A stretch of 64,000 bases of DNA from Streptomyces hygroscopicus (GTDB lineage Bacteria > Actinomycetota > Actinomycetes > Streptomycetales > Streptomycetaceae): positions 1 to 64,000 of the forward strand of contig NZ_LBMW01000026.1 of the NCBI RefSeq assembly GCF_026168105.1, given 5' to 3'. The position numbers were made by a program, and so were the translations under genes. Under the pieces are notes generated by a model. It made no database searches. It was given only the letters and a program-made list of their open reading frames with translations, and was not told the DNA's origin. Numbering within the stretch: the stretch's first letter is position 1; every line of letters begins with the position of its first letter. This document shows, one piece after another, positions 16,910-24,744 of the stretch.

Positions 16910-17892
16910 GACGGCTCCTCGGCGGGGACGGGGGCATGGGCCGGCAGGAGGCCGGTGTCCTTCAGCTCCTGCCAGAGGGCATCCGGTACGGTCGTGGCGA
17001 ACTGCTCGGCGCAGTCGCTGACTTCGGCCGCCGAGCGCGCCCCGACGAGCACGCTCGCCACGGCCGCGGGGGACGAGCAGAACGCCAGGGCTGCGGCCCG
17101 CAGCGTGGTGCCGTGCCGCTCCGCAAGCGTCCGGAGCCGCCGGGCCCGGTGGAGCAACTCCTCCTTTGCAGGAGCATAGTTGTAGGTGGCACCCGGGCGG
17201 GGGTCGGCCAGCAGGCCCGAGTTGAACGCGCCCCCGATGACGACCGACACGCCGCGCTCGACGGCCGCCGGCAGCAGTTCGGTCAGTGCGCTCTGGTCGA
17301 GCAGGGTGTACCGGCCCGCGCACAGCACCACGTCCACATCCGTCTCGCGTACGAACCGGCTGAGCATCTCCGTCTGGTTCATCCCCGCACCGATCGCGCC
17401 CACCACGCCCTGCGAGCGCAGTTCCTCCAGCGCCGGGTAGCCCTCCCGGAAGGCCTGCTCGGCGTGGTCGTCCGGGTCGTGCAGGTAGACGACGTCCACG
17501 CGGTCGAGGCCGAGCCGTTCGAGGCTGGCTTCGAGACTGCGTCGTACGCCGTCCGCGGTGAAGTCCCAGACGCGGCGGTGGGTGGCGGGCACGGCGAAGC
17601 CATGGGCGAGGTCGTCGCCGCCGGCGTCCGTGGGCTCCAGCAGGCGGCCCACCTTGGTGGAGACCGTGTACGCGGTGCGGGGGTGCTCGCGCAGGGCCGC
17701 ACCGAGGCGCCGTTCGGACAGGCCGAGTCCGTAGTGCGGGGCCGTGTCGAAGAAGTGGATCCCGCTCCGCCAGGCGGTCCGAACCGCCTCGTGGGCCTGA
17801 TCCTCGCTCACCTCGGTGTAGAGGTTGCCGATCCCGGCGGCGCCGAAGGCCAGCCCGCCGACCTCGACGCCGCTCCTGCCGAGGGCGCTCAC
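16906..17892 (-). CDS. Aldo/keto reductase, probable L-fucose dehydrogenase
   Basis: A 328-residue AKR barrel enzyme. Catalytic tetrad candidates are Asp and Tyr in FFDTAPHYGLGLSERRLG, Lys in VSTKVGRLL and His in VVYLHDPDDH. The C-terminal part (LVGARSAAEV) fits cofactor phosphate/adenosine binding. Related actinobacterial and pseudomonad AKRs oxidise L-fucose (D-threo-aldose 1-dehydrogenases) to the lactone with NAD(P)+. The operon supports that role: mutarotase downstream, lactonase and fuconate dehydratase nearby. The GTG start overlaps the SDR stop (GTGA). Cofactor preference cannot be read with confidence. Confidence 0.86.
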   Translation of the reverse strand: MSALGRSGVEVGGLAFGAAGIGNLYTEVSEDQAHEAVRTAWRSGIHFFDTAPHYGLGLSERRLGAALREHPRTAYTVSTKVGRLLEPTDAGGDDLAHGFAVPATHRRVWDFTADGVRRSLEASLERLGLDRVDVVYLHDPDDHAEQAFREGYPALEELRSQGVVGAIGAGMNQTEMLSRFVRETDVDVVLCAGRYTLLDQSALTELLPAAVERGVSVVIGGAFNSGLLADPRPGATYNYAPAKEELLHRARRLRTLAERHGTTLRAAALAFCSSPAAVASVLVGARSAAEVSDCAEQFATTVPDALWQELKDTGLLPAHAPVPAEEPS

Positions 17893-18644
17893 CGGGCCAC
17901 CGGGCGCAGCCGCAGGCCCTGCATCCCGCCGTCCACGGCGAGGGCGGTCCCGGTGGTCGCGCCGGACAGGGGGCTCGCCAGGTAGGCGATGGCACCGGCG
18001 ACTTCGGCCGCCGTGACCAGCCGGCCCGTGGGCTGGCGGGCCTCGAGAGCGGCACGTTCGGCGACCGGGTCGGGGGCCGCGTCGAGGAGTCGGCCGATCC
18101 ACGGGGTGTCGACGGTACCGGGGTTGACGCAGTTGACCCGGATTCCCTCGCGTACGTGGTCGGCGGCCATGGCGAGGGTGAGCGAGAGGACGGCGCCCTT
18201 GCTGGCGCTGTACAGCGCCCTCTGCGGCAGCCCCGCCGTCGCGGCGATCGAGCACGTGTTCACGATTGCGGCGTGCGCCGATGCGCGCAGCTGCGGCAGT
18301 GCCGCGCGGGAGGTGCGGACGACACCGAGGACATTGACGTCGAGCACCTGCCGCCACTGCTCGTCGTCGTTGTCCTCGACAGTGCCCTGAGCGCCGATGC
18401 CCGCGTTGTTGACCAGTACGTCCAGGCCGCCCAGTTCGGCGACGGCGGCAGCCACGGCCGTGCGCACGGAGGTGTCGTCGGTGACGTCGGCCCGGTACCC
18501 GAGCAAGGGCTTGTCCACGGACGCGGGATCGAGGTCCAGGACGGCCACCCGGGCGCCGCGCCGGGCCAGCAGTTCGGCAGTGGCCCGTCCGATGCCGGAG
18601 GCCCCGCCGGTCACCAGCGCCGCCAGGCCTTCGAAGTCGCTCAT
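17889..18644 (-). CDS. SDR oxidoreductase, probable 2-keto-3-deoxy-L-fuconate dehydrogenase
   Basis: A 251-residue classical short-chain dehydrogenase. The Rossmann motif TGGASGIG, the NNAG motif (VNNAGIG), the active-site Ser before Tyr-x3-Lys (SIAATAGLPQRALYSASKG) and the C-terminal VDGG are all present. Asp in AVLDLDP after beta2 suggests NAD+ rather than NADP+. In the non-phosphorylated fucose pathway an SDR oxidises 2-keto-3-deoxy-L-fuconate at C4. An alternative is L-fucose dehydrogenase itself, which in some bacteria is an SDR. It overlaps fucD and the AKR gene by 4 nt each. Confidence 0.85.
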   Translation of the reverse strand: MSDFEGLAALVTGGASGIGRATAELLARRGARVAVLDLDPASVDKPLLGYRADVTDDTSVRTAVAAAVAELGGLDVLVNNAGIGAQGTVEDNDDEQWRQVLDVNVLGVVRTSRAALPQLRASAHAAIVNTCSIAATAGLPQRALYSASKGAVLSLTLAMAADHVREGIRVNCVNPGTVDTPWIGRLLDAAPDPVAERAALEARQPTGRLVTAAEVAGAIAYLASPLSGATTGTALAVDGGMQGLRLRPVAR

Positions 18645-19981
18645 GCCGCATGCCCCTTCTCGCGGTCGAGGTCGGCGGCCCAGAAGGTGCCGCCGGGGAA
18701 CGTGTACCGCGCGATGGACTCGGGCCGCATGGCGGCCGAGAAGCCCGGTGCGGTGGGCGCCGTGTAGTGGCCCCGCCGGATCACCACCGGCTCGAGGAAG
18801 TGCTCGTGCAGATGGTCCACGTATTCGATGACCCGGTCGTCGGTCGTGCCGGACAGCGCGACGAAGTCGAACATCGACAGGTGCTGGACGAGTTCGCACA
18901 GCCCGACCCCGCCCGCGTGCGGGCAGACGGGCACCCCGAACTTGGCGGCCAGCAGCAGGATCGCGAGGTTCTCGTTGACACCGCCGACGCGGGCCGCGTC
19001 GATCTGGAGGACATCGATCGCCCCGGCCTGCAGGAGCTGTTTGAAGACGATGCGGTTCTGGACGTGTTCGCCGGTGGCGACCTTCACCGGGGCCACGGCC
19101 TCCCGGATCGCCGCATGGCCGAGGACGTCGTCGGGGCTGGTCGGTTCCTCGATCCAGTACGGCTCGAACTCGGCGAGTCTCCTGGTCCAGTTGATCGCCT
19201 CGTCGACGTTCCAGCGCTGGTTGGCATCGATGGCCATGCGGATACCGGGGCCGACGGCGGAACGGGCGACCCGGCATCGGCGTACGTCGTCGGCGAGGTC
19301 CGCGCCGACCTTCAGTTTGATCTGCCGGAAGCCGTCGGCGACCGCCTGTGCTGCCAGCCGGGTGAGTTTCTCGTCGCTGTAGCCGAGCCAGCCGGCCGAG
19401 GTGGTGTAGGCGGGGAACCCCCGGGCCAGCAGCCGGGCGATGCGCTCCTCGGCACCCTGCTTGCCGCGCCGCAGCAGCTCCAGCGCCTCCTCGGGCGTGA
19501 GCGCGTCGGTGATGTAGCGGAAGTCGATCTGGCGGACCAGCCACTCCGGGTCGGCCTCGGCGAGCAGCCGCCACAAGGGCTTGCCCGCACGCTTGGCCGC
19601 CATGTCCCACACGGCGTTGACCACCGCGCCGATCGCCATGTGCATCACGCCCTTCTCGGGCCCCAGCCAGCGGAGCTGGCTGTCGGCGATCAGGTCATGG
19701 AAGACCGATCCGGGGTCGTCGCACACCTCGTCCACGGTCCGTCCGACCACGTGTCCGCGCAGTGCCTCGATCGCGGCGACCTGTACCTCGTTGCCCCGCC
19801 CGATGGTGAACGTGAAGCCGTGCCCCTCGAGGCCGTCGGCCGTGTCCGTACGGAGGACGAGGTAGGCGGCCGAGTAGTCGGGGTCCGGATTCATCGCGTC
19901 GGAGCCGTCGAGCTCCCGCGAGGTGGGGAAACGGATGTCGAAGGTGTCGACCGCGGTGATACGGGCGGCAGTTGGGGACAC
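18641..19981 (-). CDS. fucD: L-fuconate dehydratase
   Basis: A 446-residue enolase-superfamily enzyme. The N terminus carries RFPTSRELDGSDAMNPDPDY and the middle carries TTSAGWLGYSDEKLTRLA, both diagnostic of L-fuconate dehydratases rather than other mandelate-racemase group enzymes. The K-x-K base is in RQIKLKVG (about 220). Metal ligands fit DANQRW, IEEPTSPDD and TGEH, and the catalytic His lies in CPHAGGVGLCE (about 355). It removes water from L-fuconate to give 2-keto-3-deoxy-L-fuconate. The GTG start has AAAGG six nt upstream. A 77-nt gap with a hairpin separates it from the permease gene. Confidence 0.95.
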   Translation of the reverse strand: MSPTAARITAVDTFDIRFPTSRELDGSDAMNPDPDYSAAYLVLRTDTADGLEGHGFTFTIGRGNEVQVAAIEALRGHVVGRTVDEVCDDPGSVFHDLIADSQLRWLGPEKGVMHMAIGAVVNAVWDMAAKRAGKPLWRLLAEADPEWLVRQIDFRYITDALTPEEALELLRRGKQGAEERIARLLARGFPAYTTSAGWLGYSDEKLTRLAAQAVADGFRQIKLKVGADLADDVRRCRVARSAVGPGIRMAIDANQRWNVDEAINWTRRLAEFEPYWIEEPTSPDDVLGHAAIREAVAPVKVATGEHVQNRIVFKQLLQAGAIDVLQIDAARVGGVNENLAILLLAAKFGVPVCPHAGGVGLCELVQHLSMFDFVALSGTTDDRVIEYVDHLHEHFLEPVVIRRGHYTAPTAPGFSAAMRPESIARYTFPGGTFWAADLDREKGHAA

Positions 19982-20021
19982 GGGAGGCCTTTCGGTCCGG
20001 GGCGTACGGGCGTGCACGAGG

Positions 20022-20052
20022 TCGTACGTCGTACGGCGCCGTACAAGTACGA
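20022..20052 (-). promoter_or_regulatory. Nested inverted repeat inside the fucose operon
   Basis: A perfect 14-bp palindrome GTACGGCGCCGTAC (20031-20044) is embedded in outer arms TCGTAC/GTACGA, giving a 31-nt dyad in the only intergenic gap of the operon (permease to fucD). It could be an RNA hairpin that attenuates or protects the transcript, or a protein site. I cannot tell which. Confidence 0.5.
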
Positions 20053-20058
20053 GGGAGG

Positions 20059-21084
20059 TCAGTCCTGGGCACGGCCCGTCGTCACACGGGCGATCATCAG
20101 GGCGACCAGGATGATTCCGCCGTAGATGGCCTGGATCCAGAACGACGGCACCTGGGCCAGGGTGAGCAGGTTCTGCACGACACCCAGCAGGAGCACTCCG
20201 GTCAGGGCTCCGAACATGGTGCCCTTGCCGCCGTCGAGGCTGATGCCGCCGATGACCGCCGCGGCGAACACCGTGAAGATCATGTTGTTGCCCTGGTTGG
20301 CGCTGATCGCGCCCACGTACCCGGTCTGCATGATTCCGCCGACCGAGGCCAGACAGCCCGCGACGACGAACACACCGAGCATCACGCGTTCGACCCGGAT
20401 GCCGGCGGCGCGGGCCGCGTCCGCGTTGCCGCCGATCGCGTACAGGGCGCGGCCGACCCGGTGGTGGCGCAGGACGAGACCGGCGACGGCGAAGGCGACC
20501 GCGGCCAGCCACACGGACAGCGGGACGCGCAGGAAGGTCGTGGTGGCCAGGGTGAAGAACGCGTCGGGCATCCCGAACAGCGTCTTGCCCTTGGTCGCGC
20601 CGACCAGCAGACCGCGCAGCACGATCAGCATCGCGAGGGTGACGATGAAGGCGTTGAGCCTGAACTTCACCACGAGGATGCCGTTGAAGGCGCCGATCGC
20701 CGCGCCGGCGACGAGGATCGCGAGCAGCGCGAGAGCGGTGGGGAGCTCGGTGCCCCAGCCGGACTGGGCCGCGGGCAGCACGAGCAGGGCACCCACGGCC
20801 GGCGCGATTCCGACCACCGACTCCAGGGACAGGTCGAACCTGCCGGTGATCAGCACGAGCGATTCGGCGAGCACGACCATCGCGAGCGCGGCGGAGGCGC
20901 CCAGGATGGAGATGATGTTGCGCTCGGTGAGGAACGAGTCGTTGACGAAGGCGCCCAGCACCATCAGCAGCACCAGGGCCGGGACCAGGGCGAGTTCGCG
21001 CGCCCGGCGGAGCAGGACGGCCTTGGCCGAGCGCGGGCCGGGGACCGGGACGGGCGTGAGCGGCGGGGCCTTGGTGTCAGCCAT
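20059..21084 (-). CDS. Sugar ABC transporter permease, RbsC-like
   Basis: A 341-residue permease with about nine to ten membrane segments from residue 30 onward. The family signature is visible in the loop DLSLESVVGIAPAVGALL and in YAIGGNADAARAAGIRVERVM, which contacts the ATPase. Together with the dual-domain ATPase and a periplasmic-type binding protein it makes a CUT2 (ribose/xylose/rhamnose-type) importer. Its ATG lies inside the end of the ATPase gene (8-nt overlap). The substrate is inferred to be L-fucose from the catabolic genes that follow. L-rhamnose or another 6-deoxyhexose is an alternative. Confidence 0.9.
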   Translation of the reverse strand: MADTKAPPLTPVPVPGPRSAKAVLLRRARELALVPALVLLMVLGAFVNDSFLTERNIISILGASAALAMVVLAESLVLITGRFDLSLESVVGIAPAVGALLVLPAAQSGWGTELPTALALLAILVAGAAIGAFNGILVVKFRLNAFIVTLAMLIVLRGLLVGATKGKTLFGMPDAFFTLATTTFLRVPLSVWLAAVAFAVAGLVLRHHRVGRALYAIGGNADAARAAGIRVERVMLGVFVVAGCLASVGGIMQTGYVGAISANQGNNMIFTVFAAAVIGGISLDGGKGTMFGALTGVLLLGVVQNLLTLAQVPSFWIQAIYGGIILVALMIARVTTGRAQD

Positions 21085-22573
21085 GGTCCACTCCTTCGAT
21101 GGAGGCGATCAGCTCGTGGTCGTGCCAGCCCGCCGGGTGCTCGGCGACGATCCGGCCGTGGAAGAGGACGAGGACACGGTCGCAGCGCCGCAGGTCGTCG
21201 AGTTCGTCGGAGACGACCAGCACGGCGGTGCCGTCCTCGCGGGCGCTGTCCATCCGGGCCAGCAGCGACTCCTTGGACTTCACGTCGACGCCCGCGGTGG
21301 GGTTGATCAGAACGAGCAGACGGGGGTCGGAGGCCAGGGCGCGCGCCATGACGACCTTCTGCGCATTGCCTCCCGAGAGGTCGGACACGGGCTGGTCGGG
21401 GCCCTCGGCATGGATGTCGAGGCGTTCGATCAGCTCGGTGGCGAGGCCGCGTTTGCGCTGGGCGCCGACGAATCCGTACCGCCCGAGGCGCCCCAGGACG
21501 CTCAGGGTGGCGTTGTCGCCGACGGTCATCCCGGCCACCAGGCCCTGTTCGTGCCGGTCGCGGGGCACGCATCCGACACCCGCCCCGAGCGCGGCCGGTA
21601 CGTCGCCGAACGGAAGCGGTCTGCCGTCGAGCCGGGCCGTGCCGCCGGTCGGGGTGTGCAGTCCGGCGAGGGTCTCGGCGAGTTCGGTCTTTCCACTGCC
21701 GCTGGCGCCGGCGAGTCCGACGACCTCGCCATGGCGGACGACGAGGTCGATGTCCTCGTACGGCTCCGAGGTGAGCCCCCGGGCTTCGAGGGCGACCGGC
21801 GCGTTCTCGACGACCACGTCCCGTGCGGTCGCGGCGCGGTCGGCGAGGGCCTCTCCCGCCATGGCCTCCACCAGGGCCGCTCGTGGAAGCTCGGCGACGG
21901 GAGCCGTGGTGATCCAGCGGGCGTCGCGCAGGACCGTGACGGTCTGGCAGACCTCGTAGACCTCCTGGAGGTGGTGCGAGATGAACAGGAATGTGACACC
22001 GGACTCCTGCAGGGCGCGCATCCGTGTGAAGAGGCGCTCGATCTCGCGGTTGTCGAGCTGGGCGGTCGGCTCGTCGAGGACGATGAAGCGGGCGCCGAAG
22101 CTGAGGGCCCGGGCGATCTCCACCATCTGGCGGTCCTCGACCTTGAGATCGGCGGTGCGGGCGTCGGGGTCCACTTGCACGTCCCAGGTGCCGAGGACCT
22201 CGGCCGCCTCCGCCCTGAGCCTGCGCCAGCTGATGAGACCGCCGCGCCGGGTCGGCTGCCGGTTGATCAGGAGGTTCTCGGCGACCGTCAACTCCGGTAC
22301 CACGGTGGGCTTCTGATAGACGCAGGCGACCTTGCGGCGCCAGGCGTCGCGGTCGGCGAGCGGGGGTGCGGGCTCGCCCTCGAATCGGACCGTGCCCTCG
22401 TCGGGGGCCTGGAGGCCGGTGAGCACGTTCACCAGGGTCGACTTACCGGCTCCATTGCGGCCGACGAGGGCGTGGGACTCGCCGGGGAGCACGCTGAGAC
22501 GGCCGTCCTGGAGGGCGACGGTGGGGCCGTACCGTTTGACGATGCCCCGCGCCTGAACCAGTGGGATGCTCAT
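21077..22573 (-). CDS. Sugar ABC transporter ATPase, dual-domain RbsA/RhaT type
   Basis: A 498-residue protein with two nucleotide-binding domains. NBD1 has Walker A GRNGAGKST, a degenerate signature (LKVEDRQMVEIARAL) and Walker B with the catalytic Glu (FIVLDEPTAQL). NBD2 has GASGSGKTE, a good signature (LSGGNAQKVVMARAL), but a Walker B that reads LLVLINPTAGVD, so both acidic residues (usual DE) are replaced by Ile-Asn. The transporter may therefore use one functional hydrolysis site. The ATG start overlaps the binding-protein stop by 4 nt. It powers uptake of the sugar handled by the downstream fucose genes. Confidence 0.9.
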   Translation of the reverse strand: MSIPLVQARGIVKRYGPTVALQDGRLSVLPGESHALVGRNGAGKSTLVNVLTGLQAPDEGTVRFEGEPAPPLADRDAWRRKVACVYQKPTVVPELTVAENLLINRQPTRRGGLISWRRLRAEAAEVLGTWDVQVDPDARTADLKVEDRQMVEIARALSFGARFIVLDEPTAQLDNREIERLFTRMRALQESGVTFLFISHHLQEVYEVCQTVTVLRDARWITTAPVAELPRAALVEAMAGEALADRAATARDVVVENAPVALEARGLTSEPYEDIDLVVRHGEVVGLAGASGSGKTELAETLAGLHTPTGGTARLDGRPLPFGDVPAALGAGVGCVPRDRHEQGLVAGMTVGDNATLSVLGRLGRYGFVGAQRKRGLATELIERLDIHAEGPDQPVSDLSGGNAQKVVMARALASDPRLLVLINPTAGVDVKSKESLLARMDSAREDGTAVLVVSDELDDLRRCDRVLVLFHGRIVAEHPAGWHDHELIASIEGVDHG

Positions 22574-23655
22574 TTGACCGTGTTGCCCCAGAGCTTGGGG
22601 TCGTCGACGTTGTCCTTGGTGACCAGCGGGGCGGGCAGCTGGTCCTCGAGGATGCCGTTGGGCAGTTTGACGATGGTCGAGTCGTGGTCGGTGGGTCCGG
22701 GCGTGAACGTCTTGCCCTGCATCGCGGCCTTGATGTAGTAGATGCCGTACTTGGCGTAGGCGTCCGCGGGCTGTGAGACGGTGGCGTCGATCTCGCCCTT
22801 GCGGATGGCGTCGAACTCCTGCGGGATGCCGTCGTTGGAGACGATGACGATGTGGCCCGCCCGGCCCGCCGTACTGAGCATGTTCTTGGACTTGAGGGTC
22901 TGCAGGGTGGGCGCGAGATAGACGCCTCCGGCCTGGAGGTAGATGCCCTTGATGTCGGGGTTGGCGTTCAGGAGCGTGTCGAGTTTGGAGGCCGCGGTGT
23001 CGGACTCCCACTTGGCGGGGATCTCCAGGACCCGGAGCTTCGGGTACTTCTTCCTGACGCAGGAGCGGAAGGCCTCGGAGCGGTCGCGCCCGTTGACGGA
23101 GGCGAGGTCGCCCATGATCTGCACGACCTTGCCGCTGGTGATGTGCCGGCCGAGGTAGTCACAGGCCTTCTCGCCGTACGCGACGTTGTTGGCGCGGACG
23201 ACCATGGCGACCTTGCCCTTGTCGGGTGCGACGTCGACGGCGACCACGGGCACGCCCTTGCGTTCGGCCTGGTCGAGCCCGGCCTGGATGGCGGCGCTGT
23301 CCAGTGGGGCGACGACCAGGCCCTTCACGCCCTGGTTGAGTTCGTTGTTGATGTCGGTGATCTGCTGCGAGGGGTCGCTGTTGGAGTTGACGGTCTTGAG
23401 GGCGTCGACGCCCTCGGACGTCGCCATCTTGGGCACGTAGTCGTTGTACGACTGCCAGAACGGCGAGGTCAGCAGGGGCAGGATCACTCCGACCCTGCCC
23501 GTGCCGTCGCCTCCGGTACTGGAGCCGCCCGTGTCCTTGGTGCTGCCACATGCCGTGAGCGCCAGGGTGCCGCAGGCGGCCGCCGCCGCCGCACGCACCG
23601 CCCACGAGGATGTTCGCCTGCCTTGCCGTCCGTTCCGCGCTGTTCTGCCGGCCAT
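22570..23655 (-). CDS. Sugar ABC transporter substrate-binding lipoprotein
   Basis: A 361-residue Peripla_BP_4 protein. Residues 1-30 form a basic signal sequence ending in the lipobox LTAC, so it should be lipid-anchored outside the membrane. The mature part has the type I binding-protein pattern (GVILPLLTSPFWQSYNDYVP, GLVVAPLDSAAIQAGLDQA, VPVVAVDV, IVIVSNDGIPQEFDAI, TVSQPADAYAKYG). I chose the ATG at 23655 because GAGGAG lies 7 nt upstream. An ATG 15 nt earlier overlaps that site. It is the first gene of the fucose operon, behind a promoter overlapped by a regulator half-site. Confidence 0.9.
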   Translation of the reverse strand: MAGRTARNGRQGRRTSSWAVRAAAAAACGTLALTACGSTKDTGGSSTGGDGTGRVGVILPLLTSPFWQSYNDYVPKMATSEGVDALKTVNSNSDPSQQITDINNELNQGVKGLVVAPLDSAAIQAGLDQAERKGVPVVAVDVAPDKGKVAMVVRANNVAYGEKACDYLGRHITSGKVVQIMGDLASVNGRDRSEAFRSCVRKKYPKLRVLEIPAKWESDTAASKLDTLLNANPDIKGIYLQAGGVYLAPTLQTLKSKNMLSTAGRAGHIVIVSNDGIPQEFDAIRKGEIDATVSQPADAYAKYGIYYIKAAMQGKTFTPGPTDHDSTIVKLPNGILEDQLPAPLVTKDNVDDPKLWGNTVK

Positions 23656-23695
23656 CTGTCGGCTCCTCATCGAGCGTGTCGAGCAGTTGCCCGCA

Positions 23696-23723
23696 TACTT
23701 ATCAGACCACTCAGCCCTTCCAA
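23696..23723 (-). promoter_or_regulatory. Promoter of the fucose operon
   Basis: On the minus strand, TTGGAA (23723-23718), a 16-nt spacer and TAAGTA (23701-23696). The sequence GTGGTCTGAT, a half-match to the palindromic operator at 23761, overlaps the spacer and -10 box, as expected for repression. Confidence 0.5.
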
Positions 23724-23760
23724 CACCCTGTGGCGCCAATCTTCGCGCCTTTCGGTCGTA

Positions 23761-23773
23761 GTGGTCGGACCAC
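23761..23773. promoter_or_regulatory. FadR/GntR-type operator, perfect palindrome
   Basis: GTGGTCGGACCAC is a perfect palindrome around a central G. It matches the TGGTN(2-3)ACCA style of FadR-subfamily operators. It lies just upstream of TAGACT (23783-23788), the likely -10 box of the regulator gene. Confidence 0.6.
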
Positions 23774-23815
23774 ATCGGTGGATAGACTGCGGCGCACAGC
23801 GACAGGAGGAGTGGC

Positions 23816-24559
23816 GTGGACGAGACACCCACCGGGGCGCCGGGGGCGGAGACCGCTGCGAACGCTCCGCAGAAGGGCACCGTGACGCACCGCGCCATCG
23901 AGCAGATCAAGGCGATGATCGCCGGGGGCCGGCTGGAGCCCGGTCAGCGGCTGCCGACGGAACGCGACCTGGCTGCCCGGCTGGGCATCTCGCGCAGTTC
24001 GATGCGGGAGGCGATCCGCGCGCTCACGGTCCTCGGTGTGCTGGAGGCTCGACACGGCTCCGGCATCTACGTCACCCAACTGGAGGCGGGCGACCTGCTG
24101 GAGACGTTCGGTGTGGTGGCCGACCTCTCGCGCGGACCGCGTCTGGTCGAGTTGCTGGAGATCCGCCGCGTCCTGGAGTCGACGGCGACGGCACTCGCGG
24201 CGGCGCGCATCACGGACGACCAGCTCTCGGAAGTCGAGAAGCACTTGACGGCGATGAACGCGACGGACGACCCGGAGGAGATCCTGGCGCACGACCTCGC
24301 CTTCCATCGCGAGATCGCGGCCGCCGCGGGCAACGAGACGATGGCGGCGATCCTGGAGGGCCTGTCCTCGCGCACGTTCCGCGCCCGGGTCTGGCGCGGC
24401 TACCAGGAGGAGGGCGCCTTCGCCCGCACCCGCCGTGAGCACGCGGCGATCCACCGCGCCCTGGCCGCCCGCGATCCGGAGGCGGCACGGGCGTCGGCGG
24501 CCGCGCATGTGGGAGAGGTCGAGGAGTGGCTGCGCACCCAGCTAAGGGCTGTCCCGTAA
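23816..24559 (+). CDS. FadR-subfamily GntR transcriptional regulator
   Basis: A 247-residue repressor-type protein. The winged helix-turn-helix (about 25-92) contains LEPGQRLPTERDLAARLG and the recognition helix SRSSMREAIRALTVLGVLE with wing HGSGIYV. The all-helical FCD effector domain (about 105-235) carries metal/ligand-type residues in EEILAHDLAFHREIAAAAGN and the C-terminal EHAAIHRALAARD...HV. The GTG start has AGGAGGA upstream. It is divergent from the fucose operon and is the obvious regulator, with the effector probably a pathway sugar acid. The last five codons (LRAVP) and the TAA stop come from the terminal repeat of the adjacent mobile element. Confidence 0.92.
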   Translation: MDETPTGAPGAETAANAPQKGTVTHRAIEQIKAMIAGGRLEPGQRLPTERDLAARLGISRSSMREAIRALTVLGVLEARHGSGIYVTQLEAGDLLETFGVVADLSRGPRLVELLEIRRVLESTATALAAARITDDQLSEVEKHLTAMNATDDPEEILAHDLAFHREIAAAAGNETMAAILEGLSSRTFRARVWRGYQEEGAFARTRREHAAIHRALAARDPEAARASAAAHVGEVEEWLRTQLRAVP

Positions 24560-24706
24560 TCCCCGGTGGATCGGCGCGCGGCGTCAGATGCGGTGCATCG
24601 CAAGGCGGAGGGTCGTCCTCATACTGGGCGTATTCGGTCGATCCGACAACGCAGCGAGGTGCCGTGGCTGTCGTCGTGCGCCCGCCGGGGATTACGGGAC
24701 AGCCCT
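24545..24706. mobile_element. MITE-like element, about 162 bp, perfect inverted ends, TA-flanked
   Basis: The ends are perfect inverted repeats of 22 nt beginning AGGGCTGTCCCGTAATCC. Both are flanked by TA (24543-24544 and 24707-24708), as expected for insertion at TA by an IS630/Tc1-mariner type transposase. The interior has no open frame of note and no transposase, so it would need to be moved in trans. It sits between the convergent regulator and alpha-mannosidase genes, exactly at the boundary of the fucose and N-glycan loci, and it supplies the stop codon of the regulator. Confidence 0.85.
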
Positions 24707-24744
24707 TAAGAGCCACGCAGGACCGCCCCTCCACCGAGGAGATG

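Noticed and set aside
20126..22738. 870-codon plus-strand frame over the fucose transporter genes
   Set aside because: Antisense shadow of permease and ATPase genes. Composition is Ser/Arg/Pro/Gly-rich with no recognisable fold.
24560..24744. Bidirectional terminator explanation for the inverted repeat
   Set aside because: Arms are 120 nt apart with unrelated interior, TA flanks are present, and the 162-bp size fits a MITE better than a terminator.
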